From Shewanella sp. Arc9-LZ (lineage in GTDB: Bacteria > Pseudomonadota > Gammaproteobacteria > Enterobacterales > Shewanellaceae): 64,000 bases of DNA. This document shows, in pieces, positions 57,642-64,000 of the stretch. Numbering within the stretch: the stretch's first letter is position 1; the number at the start of each line of letters is the position of its first letter. The position numbers were made by a program, and so were the translations under genes. The stretch is from the NCBI RefSeq assembly GCF_010092445.1, contig NZ_CP048031.1, forward strand, positions 3,968,001-4,032,000. The letters are read 5' to 3'. The notes beneath the pieces were generated by a model that searched no databases, was not told the origin of the DNA, and was given only the letters and a program-made list of their open reading frames with translations.

Positions 57642-57863
57642 AGCCTTGCGACCATACAAGATATTTTAGGATACTTTGACTGCTATCATAGTCAGCTGAT
57701 ATTCAGCAAATATGATATAGACTGTATTGAAATCGAGTGAATGGTCAGTACCATAGAATGAGACTATGCAAGTAATAACCTTGCTTACTCATAACAATTT
57801 AAACCATAAATAAGATTAACCTAGGTCGTCATCTAACGCGAATAACAAGGACAGCCGTCACCT

Positions 57864-58376
57864 ATGCAGCTAAAGCCACTACTCAGCATTGCTACCACAG
57901 GCGAACAGATACTGACTCAAATTGCTGAGCCAGTGACGGTGTTTGACGACGCATTACATACCTTAGCTGATAACATCCTCAGCACTATGCTGAATGCAAA
58001 TGGCGTCGGTATTGCGGCAACGCAAGTGTTCAGCAACGTAGCAATGTTTATCATGGCGTCAAATCCTAACGAACGTTATCCCCATGCGCCATCAATGCCT
58101 CCAACGGTAGTCATAAACCCACAGATTCTATCGGCATCTGCCGCAACAGAAACAGATGTAGAAGGTTGCTTATCCATTCCAGGTCAGCGGCTATCTATTG
58201 CACGACACAGCGAAATAGAAGTTCAGTATCAGTCGCTTGATGGCCAGTTACATCAACAAACATTAACGGGATTTGTTGCGCGTATTTTTCAACATGAATA
58301 TGACCACCTGCAGGGTATTACTTTACTTGAACGGGTCAACCTCATGACACCTCAGATACTGGTGCCACAATGTTAA
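57864..58376 (+). CDS. def: Peptide deformylase
   Basis: This 170-residue Fe/Zn deformylase removes the N-formyl group from new proteins. All three family motifs are present: GVGIAATQV (GxGxAAxQ, about 47-55), EGCLSIPG (about 95-102) and QHEYDHLQG (the HExDH metal site). It is short of the main Def's C-terminus and has neither fmt nor smf next to it, so it may be a secondary deformylase. It overlaps the next gene by 7 bp. Confidence 0.92.
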   Translation: MQLKPLLSIATTGEQILTQIAEPVTVFDDALHTLADNILSTMLNANGVGIAATQVFSNVAMFIMASNPNERYPHAPSMPPTVVINPQILSASAATETDVEGCLSIPGQRLSIARHSEIEVQYQSLDGQLHQQTLTGFVARIFQHEYDHLQGITLLERVNLMTPQILVPQC

Positions 58377-59740
58377 GAACATTCTGTATTGGGTTGAGTC
58401 TCATTATTGGCCTATCCGGTTGTGCCTTTAATAGTGTATTTGTTAACTATCCATCGCAAATAGCGCCATACAAGCAACAACTCAATAGCGATTCACCAAC
58501 AGCAAAAATCACTGATTTGGCCGACAATATTAGCGGCAATGATGGCTTACTTTACGCCCAAGAGTCTGGGCGTATTATGCAAATTGCGGGTGACTTTAGC
58601 GGCAGTAAAACCTATTACCAACAAGCCATTGACGATTATCAAGTTTTTGATGATAAAGCCATCGTGAGTGCCAGTAAATTAGGTGCAGGGGCGAGCAGTC
58701 TTTTACTCAACGATAATGCCATTCCTTATCGAGGTCCGGGTTATGAGCGTATTATGTTGCATCAATATCAGGCACTTAATTATTTATTTAGTGGCGACGC
58801 TCAAGGGGCATTAGTAGAAGTTCGCCGCAGTAATGAATTGCAAAGTATGGAACAAGCACGCTATCAGAAATCACAAAAATCAGTGCAAGACATGGCCAAT
58901 GGCACCATTGACGCGCAAGTAGCCCAATTAAGCAAAGAAGCGGGCAATGTCACCAGCTCGTTTCTAAACGCTTACAGCTATTACACTACTGGCTTGTTGC
59001 ACGAACTTGCTAACGAGCCTAATGATGCGTTTATTGATTATCGCAAAGCAGCACAAATTACCCCAGACAATGTGTATTTACAGCAAGATTTAGTTCGTTT
59101 AGCTAAACAACTGGGGATGCCTCAATACGACGAATTTAAACGTCGCTGGGGAGAGGCGGTAATGCCTAAACCCGACCAAGGCCAAGTTGTGTTTATTATT
59201 GAACGTGATTTTGTACCAGAAAAACAGAGTATTACGGTACCTTTTCCACTTAACGGTAATATCCAATCCGCGTCATTAGCGACCTATCAACCACAACGTC
59301 AGTTAGTCAATAACAGCCAAATCCAAGGGTTAGACGCGCCACTCACAGCACAAACTATTGCTAACATTGATGCGTTAGCCATTAATGCCTTAAAAGAAGA
59401 TTTACCCGCTGCGTTGTTTCGACAAGCCGCAAGAGTTTATGCTAAATACCAAATGAATCGAAGTGTACAAAACAGTAGTCAACGAGCCAATAATCAAGTT
59501 GATGCTGCTGCGATGGTAATGCAAATATTTAATGTTATCACCGAGCAAGCCGACCGTAGAAGTTGGTTAACCCTGCCACGTCAGGCTCAAATTGCTCGAC
59601 AATTTATCGATGCCGGCAGCTATAATGTTCGCTTAAATAGCAGCCAAAATGTAAATATTGACGTAAAACCAAACCGTACAACATTAATTTGGGCAATAGA
59701 GACTGGAAATCGTACCCGTTTTTATTCGATAATCATCTGA
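58370..59740 (+). CDS. COG3014-like lipoprotein
   Basis: This 456-residue lipoprotein (LSGC, Cys18) is mostly helical. A TPR-like stretch of Tyr/Asp-rich helices (GDFSGSKTYYQQAIDDYQ, and ELANEPNDAFIDYRKAAQI) suggests protein binding in the periplasm. It overlaps def and is followed 50 bp later by the LpoB-like gene, an order I recall in Shewanella and relatives. Function is not established. Confidence 0.72.
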   Translation: MLRTFCIGLSLIIGLSGCAFNSVFVNYPSQIAPYKQQLNSDSPTAKITDLADNISGNDGLLYAQESGRIMQIAGDFSGSKTYYQQAIDDYQVFDDKAIVSASKLGAGASSLLLNDNAIPYRGPGYERIMLHQYQALNYLFSGDAQGALVEVRRSNELQSMEQARYQKSQKSVQDMANGTIDAQVAQLSKEAGNVTSSFLNAYSYYTTGLLHELANEPNDAFIDYRKAAQITPDNVYLQQDLVRLAKQLGMPQYDEFKRRWGEAVMPKPDQGQVVFIIERDFVPEKQSITVPFPLNGNIQSASLATYQPQRQLVNNSQIQGLDAPLTAQTIANIDALAINALKEDLPAALFRQAARVYAKYQMNRSVQNSSQRANNQVDAAAMVMQIFNVITEQADRRSWLTLPRQAQIARQFIDAGSYNVRLNSSQNVNIDVKPNRTTLIWAIETGNRTRFYSIII

Positions 59741-59789
59741 TAGACGATAATTGCTTATCAACTGTCACTCATCACCAATGGAATTTACT

Positions 59790-60383
59790 ATGAAAAATTT
59801 GAAACTGATATTTGTATTAGCTGCAGTAATGGGGCTGAGCGCCTGTCAATCTAAAGTAGAGTATGGTGACGCGACGGAAGTCGAAACCGTTAACGAAAAC
59901 TTCGGTTCAACTGATCTGCAAGTTATCGCAGCAAAAATGGTCGACAGCATGATGGCATTCCCACCTGTTGTGGTAATGACACAGAGCAACCGCCCGATTG
60001 TATTTGTGGATAAAATTAAAAACAAAACCTCTGAACATATCGATACAGAATCAGTGACCGACACCATTAGCAATAAACTATTACGCTCTGGTAAGTTCCG
60101 TTTTATTGATATGACTAAGGTTGATACTGTACGCAAACAACTTGATTATCAAAACAATGCCGGCATGGTAGACCCATCTACGGCAATTAAATTTGGCCGT
60201 CAAATTGGCGCGCAATATATGCTTTATGGCAACTTATCAAGCATCGTTAAACAAGATGGCAGCACCAAAGATGTTTACTACAAAATGACCATGCGGTTAA
60301 TGGATCTTGAAACGGGCTTAATTGAATGGTCAGATGAAAAAGAAATCCGTAAAATGAAATCAAAGTCTTTTTTAGGCTTATAA
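59790..60383 (+). CDS. Penicillin-binding protein activator LpoB-like lipoprotein
   Basis: The start is ATG 59790 (MKNLKLIFVLAAVMG), giving a 197-residue lipoprotein (LSAC, Cys17). The longer frame from 59751 lacks a ribosome-binding site. The mature domain has the DUF/LpoB-type fold residues: PPVVVMTQSNRPIVFVDKIK, SGKFRFIDMTK, GAQYMLYGNLSSI and TGLIEWSDEKEIRK. LpoB activates PBP1b from the outer membrane in E. coli. By homology this is the likely role here, but the family is broad. Confidence 0.78.
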   Translation: MKNLKLIFVLAAVMGLSACQSKVEYGDATEVETVNENFGSTDLQVIAAKMVDSMMAFPPVVVMTQSNRPIVFVDKIKNKTSEHIDTESVTDTISNKLLRSGKFRFIDMTKVDTVRKQLDYQNNAGMVDPSTAIKFGRQIGAQYMLYGNLSSIVKQDGSTKDVYYKMTMRLMDLETGLIEWSDEKEIRKMKSKSFLGL

Positions 60384-60402
60384 ATCATTACTCATAGCAC
60401 TA

Positions 60403-60428
60403 AAGCCGACATTGTTGTCGGCTTTTTC
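60403..60428 (+). terminator. Terminator of LpoB-like operon
   Basis: AAAGCCGAC-attgtt-GTCGGCTTTTT. Confidence 0.85.
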
Positions 60429-60459
60429 ATACATCAAATAAAAAGTTAGGAACACTAAC

Positions 60460-63123
60460 GTGAAATTGTTATCCACTGAATTGTTTAGTCCTCGGGTCAT
60501 CAAAACCAGTCTCATCGCATTATGTTGTGCTAGCCTTGTCAGCTGCAGCAGCTCACTTTCAACATCATCCTTGCAACGGGATGGCTCTGCCTACATAAGC
60601 CAAGTACAAGCACAAGCAAGATCCAACGTGGTATCAAATGCACAATATGAGCTAACTTTCTTTTTAAGTGAGCACAGCCAATTCAGTGCAAAATCGATTG
60701 TTCACTTTGACTTAAGCAGCGTGCCAAAATCACTAACGCTTGATCTTAACAAAGCCAATATTAAGCAATTTATTGTTAACGGAACCAAGGTATATCCTAA
60801 TTACAATGGCGCTTATATTGTGTTAAATCAAAGTCTATTAGTTGATGGTCACAACACTGTAGAAGTTGAATTTACTCGAGAACACAGTACCAATGGCGAA
60901 GGCTTACATCGTTTTGTCGACCCAGTAGACAGTAAAGTTTATTTGTATTCACATTTTGAACCTGCAGCCGCCCAGCAAATGTTTGCAGTATTTGATCAAC
61001 CGGATCTTAAAGCCAGTTATCAGATTAACGTCCATGCACCCAAAGATTGGCAAGTGATCAGTGCCATGCGTGAAACCAATGTGGTTGACCAAGGCGATAC
61101 TAACTTATGGACCTTCCCTGCTACCCCAAAATTAAGCCCATATAACTTTTCTATGCACGCAGGTCCGTACCATGTTTGGGAAGATAATTCAGGCCGTTAT
61201 CCGATGCGTTTATTTTCGCGTCAGTCTGTGGCCAACCAAGTTACCCCTCAAGATTGGTTCACTTATACCAAGCAAGGTTTAGACTTTTTTGATAGCTACT
61301 TTGGTATTGCTTATCCGTTTAAAAAATACGACCAAGTATTAGTGCCTGACTTTCTTTATGGCGCAATGGAAAACGCAGGAGCGATCACTTTTTCTGAAGA
61401 CCGTTTCTTATTTAATGCCAAGATGACTGCCGAACAAAAAGAACGTTTAGCAGGCGTTATCATGCACGAAATGGCGCACCAATGGTTTGGCGACTTAGTC
61501 ACCATGAAGTGGTGGAATGGCTTATGGTTAAATGAAAGCTTTGCCTCATTTATGGGCACCCTTGCTACCAGTGAAGCCACTGAATTTAGTCATGCATGGC
61601 GCACTTTTTATGCCTCTGGTAAACAAGCTGCTTACCATCAAGATAGTTTAGTCACGACTCACCCAATTGAAGTGCCCGTGGCCACCAGCCAAAATGCCTT
61701 TGATAATATCGACGCCATTACTTATCAAAAAGGTGCATCGACCATCAAGCAATTACGTCATTTACTCGGTGAAGAAACCTTCCGCCGTGGAGTGAGCCAA
61801 TATTTACAACAATACAGTTATCAAAATGCTGAGCTTAATGACTTTATCAACAGTCTAGCTAAGGCTAGTGGTCGTGATTTGTCTTTGTGGACCAAAGAAT
61901 GGTTGTACGCGGCGGGTGTGAATACCATCAAAGCTCAGTACACTTGTCAGCGAGGTCAAATTGACTCGTTTGGGTTAGTGCAAACATCTGATGATGAACA
62001 ACATCCAACGTTACGTGAACAACGAGTACAACTAGGGTTGTTCAACAAAAATCGATATGGCATAGAAAAACAACAAGTGGTTGCGGTGACATACAAAGGC
62101 GCTTATACCGAAGTTGATCAGTTAATTGGCGAGGTTTGTCCTGATTTAGTGTATCCAAACTATGATGACTGGGGATTTGTGAAAGTAACGCTAGACTCTA
62201 GCTCATTTAACACCGCCAAACAGTCTCTAGGTCAAGTAACCGATCCGCTATTACGCTCTATGTTGTGGCAGAGCATGTGGGACAGTGTGATTGATGGTAA
62301 GACATCATTGGATCAGTTTTTAAATATCGCGTTAATTAATGCGCCACTCGAAAAAGACTACACCATTCTAGGTCAAGTACTTGGTAATCTGCAGCGTGCT
62401 AAGAACTATCTTGATTTAATGGCGCCAGCTAATGCGGCTTACAACAGTAAAATATCTAAGGCACTTAGCCAAATGAGCCTGCGGATGAGTATGGAAAGCT
62501 ACCGGAATAGTGATTTTCAACGCCGTTGGTTCGATGCTTATATTAGTTTATCTAGCCATGGCGATGCGTTAAAACATATCCAATCATTACTGCAAAGTAA
62601 GAGCCATATTAAAGGGTTAAGCATAGATCAAGATTTACGCTGGGCGATGATCCGCCAATTAAACCGTTATGATTACGGTGATGCTCAGGCGCTACTCGCC
62701 CAAGAAAAACACCTTGATCAATCTGACTCTGGTGAAAAAGCCGCGATTGCAGCCGAGGTTATCCGCCCACAGTCATCGCTTAAGCGTCAGTGGTTAAATA
62801 CCATTGAAAACAATGACAGCATGGCGTTCTCAAAAATTCGCGTCGCAATGTACAATATTTATCCGGCTGAACAAAAACTGTTAAGTGCCGCAACGGCAGA
62901 ACAACGCTTTGCCAACTTGCCGCTAATGGACGATAAAGGTCCGGTATTTATGCGCAGTTTTGCGGCGCAATTAATTCCGACCGATTGTAGTGCAACAAAC
63001 ATAGAAGCTATTAGCCATGTTTTAGATACACAAACGGGTTTATCACCATTGGTGAGACGCGCCCTACTCGAAACCCGTCAACAAGAACAACGCTGCGTAA
63101 AAATCAAACAAAAATTACAGTAA
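60460..63123 (+). CDS. M1-family aminopeptidase (lipoprotein)
   Basis: This 887-residue zinc aminopeptidase starts at GTG 60460 with AGGA 8 nt upstream. The lipobox SLVSCSS follows a signal (Cys near 29), so it is an envelope lipoprotein rather than the cytoplasmic PepN. The substrate-recognition GAMEN (about 304) and the HEXXH-x18-E zinc site (His336; MHEMAHQWFGD then LWLNES) are intact. Length and domains fit the M1 family (N-terminal beta domain, catalytic domain, helical C-terminal domain). Confidence 0.92.
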   Translation: MKLLSTELFSPRVIKTSLIALCCASLVSCSSSLSTSSLQRDGSAYISQVQAQARSNVVSNAQYELTFFLSEHSQFSAKSIVHFDLSSVPKSLTLDLNKANIKQFIVNGTKVYPNYNGAYIVLNQSLLVDGHNTVEVEFTREHSTNGEGLHRFVDPVDSKVYLYSHFEPAAAQQMFAVFDQPDLKASYQINVHAPKDWQVISAMRETNVVDQGDTNLWTFPATPKLSPYNFSMHAGPYHVWEDNSGRYPMRLFSRQSVANQVTPQDWFTYTKQGLDFFDSYFGIAYPFKKYDQVLVPDFLYGAMENAGAITFSEDRFLFNAKMTAEQKERLAGVIMHEMAHQWFGDLVTMKWWNGLWLNESFASFMGTLATSEATEFSHAWRTFYASGKQAAYHQDSLVTTHPIEVPVATSQNAFDNIDAITYQKGASTIKQLRHLLGEETFRRGVSQYLQQYSYQNAELNDFINSLAKASGRDLSLWTKEWLYAAGVNTIKAQYTCQRGQIDSFGLVQTSDDEQHPTLREQRVQLGLFNKNRYGIEKQQVVAVTYKGAYTEVDQLIGEVCPDLVYPNYDDWGFVKVTLDSSSFNTAKQSLGQVTDPLLRSMLWQSMWDSVIDGKTSLDQFLNIALINAPLEKDYTILGQVLGNLQRAKNYLDLMAPANAAYNSKISKALSQMSLRMSMESYRNSDFQRRWFDAYISLSSHGDALKHIQSLLQSKSHIKGLSIDQDLRWAMIRQLNRYDYGDAQALLAQEKHLDQSDSGEKAAIAAEVIRPQSSLKRQWLNTIENNDSMAFSKIRVAMYNIYPAEQKLLSAATAEQRFANLPLMDDKGPVFMRSFAAQLIPTDCSATNIEAISHVLDTQTGLSPLVRRALLETRQQEQRCVKIKQKLQ

Positions 63124-63162
63124 GCTTACCCATTACAACGGTAAATCAATTACGTTAAATCT

Positions 63163-63192
63163 AAAAAAGCGCTGATATTTATCAGCGCTTTT
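63163..63192. terminator. Bidirectional terminator
   Basis: AAAAAAGCGCTGAT-attt-ATCAGCGCTTTTT between convergent genes. Confidence 0.85.
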
Positions 63193-63282
63193 TATTATCT
63201 TGACCAAATGGAGCCGACACTTAGCAAGTTATGTGGCGATCACTTTCAATAGTCCATCTATAAACATCATCATTGCCACTCA

Positions 63283-64000
63283 CTAAGTGCGCACGCAAAA
63301 GCTCATCATCACTGGTGCATGATCGGTACTGTCGCTGTCGCGTTCATAGTCAGGCCGAACTAGATGACGATCAAACGTTTTATAATCAATTATATGAGCG
63401 AGGTTTTGCTGCTGAGTCGGATTAAACTCACTTGAGACTAATATGTAATCAAGTACTGAGCCACTGTTGCCATAGTAATGTGTCGGCTGCCTAGCAGGAT
63501 GCGGTTGCTCATCCACTAGTGAGCTTGACTCAAATTCATCCAGGGCCAATGTCGCGTTACACTTAGTCGCGGCGATAAACAGCTCATAGCTGTCAAACAA
63601 ACTACTTTGCTGTAACTCTGCCATTAATGAGGTTTCACCTAGTTTAGCCAGCCCAGGGTCTTCAATATCACTGCGATACACGCGTAATTGATTATTAAAT
63701 GCCGCTAAGAGTTCACTGCCCATGGTGTCATTAAAGTCACCCATCAACATAAAGGGCTGCTGAGTTTGCTGTCTTCTCATCAGCATTTGATGGCACAATA
63801 GAGCTGATTCACTGCCGCGCTGTAAACTGGATGCCCAACGCCCAAGCACTTGCCGTGCAACAAAATCAGCACCGCCATGTAAGCCACTTTCACTGATATC
63901 GTCACGACTCACGCCACTGCGTTTAGACTTAAGGTGAATGACATAACAATCACATGGACCAAATACTGGTAACTGTATCGTAGCCCGTAACGGTTTACGG
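63283..64000 (-). CDS. Endonuclease/exonuclease/phosphatase family protein, 3' part (runs off right edge)
   Basis: The frame is open from the right edge to a stop at 63283, about 238 residues. The apparent GTG start at 63912 is internal, since the reading frame upstream of it gives a family segment, HLKSKRS. Later motifs confirm the EEP fold: LMGDFNDTMGSE (the GDFND catalytic Asp/Asn), DYILVSSEF and SDSTDHAPVMM (the catalytic DHxPV). The N-terminal half with the first metal-binding Glu is outside the window. Substrate (DNA, phospholipid or sugar-phosphate ester) is not clear. Confidence 0.85.
   Translation of the reverse strand, partial: RKPLRATIQLPVFGPCDCYVIHLKSKRSGVSRDDISESGLHGGADFVARQVLGRWASSLQRGSESALLCHQMLMRRQQTQQPFMLMGDFNDTMGSELLAAFNNQLRVYRSDIEDPGLAKLGETSLMAELQQSSLFDSYELFIAATKCNATLALDEFESSSLVDEQPHPARQPTHYYGNSGSVLDYILVSSEFNPTQQQNLAHIIDYKTFDRHLVRPDYERDSDSTDHAPVMMSFCVRT

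Noticed and set aside
1..64000. CRISPR arrays, tRNA or rRNA genes, riboswitches
   Set aside because: I saw no regularly spaced repeats, no cloverleaf or rRNA-like segments and no recognisable aptamer. A covariance-model search would be needed to exclude small RNAs.

Overview
The window looks like chromosome of a marine gammaproteobacterium, almost certainly Shewanella. That assignment is an inference from close protein resemblance and gene order. The markers are a TyrA-type dye-decolorizing peroxidase, NrfA beside a NarQ/NarP pair without the enterobacterial nrfBCD genes, the block metK / tkt-epd-pgk-fba, a UPF0231 protein, and moderate to low G+C. Nearly all genes are intact and housekeeping-like. 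Mobile DNA is confined to the left edge and one insertion sequence.

Left edge (1-4395): the right end of an integrative element. Three minus-strand genes abut or overlap: a catalytically complete tyrosine recombinase, a larger recombinase-fold protein without the catalytic residues, and a third gene cut by the window edge. The arrangement recalls the int/tfp/int set of strand-biased circularizing elements and the gamma-mobile-trio. The element ends inside the tRNA methyltransferase gene trmN6, of which only the 3' part remains, starting within the catalytic NPPY motif. An 11-bp direct repeat sits at the junction. The element's cargo lies left of the window.

4.4-19.4 kb: the helicase gene srmB, a two-gene RND efflux system, a TatD-linked radical SAM protein, a membrane sensor with a degenerate GGDEF domain, an unknown membrane protein, a ToxR/ToxS-like overlapping pair with a palindrome upstream, a DUF481 outer-membrane protein and a MATE transporter.

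19.5-27 kb: central carbon metabolism (fba, pgk, epd, tkt on the minus strand) diverging from metK, which carries tandem MetJ boxes. 27-31 kb: two GNAT acetyltransferases, small proteins, a META-domain lipoprotein, argR with an ARG box, and a DyP peroxidase.

31.7-37.6 kb: a Fur-boxed ferric-iron ABC transporter (fbpABC), a complete 1200-bp IS3-family element with a 4-bp target duplication, and fpr. 37.7-47.5 kb: a DUF5610 protein, an FMN glutamate-synthase-like protein, several small proteins, an Atm1-like ABC exporter, aroG, a periplasmic solute-binding-like protein and a TPR/transglutaminase-like lipoprotein.

47.6-54 kb is nitrogen control: glnK-amt behind a sigma-54 promoter with an NtrC-type site, then nrfA diverging from narQ-narP with a NarP-type 7-2-7 site between them. 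54-64 kb: a UPF0231 gene, zntB, an FKBP isomerase, a WD40 lipoprotein, slyX, a peptide deformylase, two envelope lipoproteins including an LpoB-like one, an M1 aminopeptidase, and an endonuclease/exonuclease/phosphatase-family gene that runs off the right edge.
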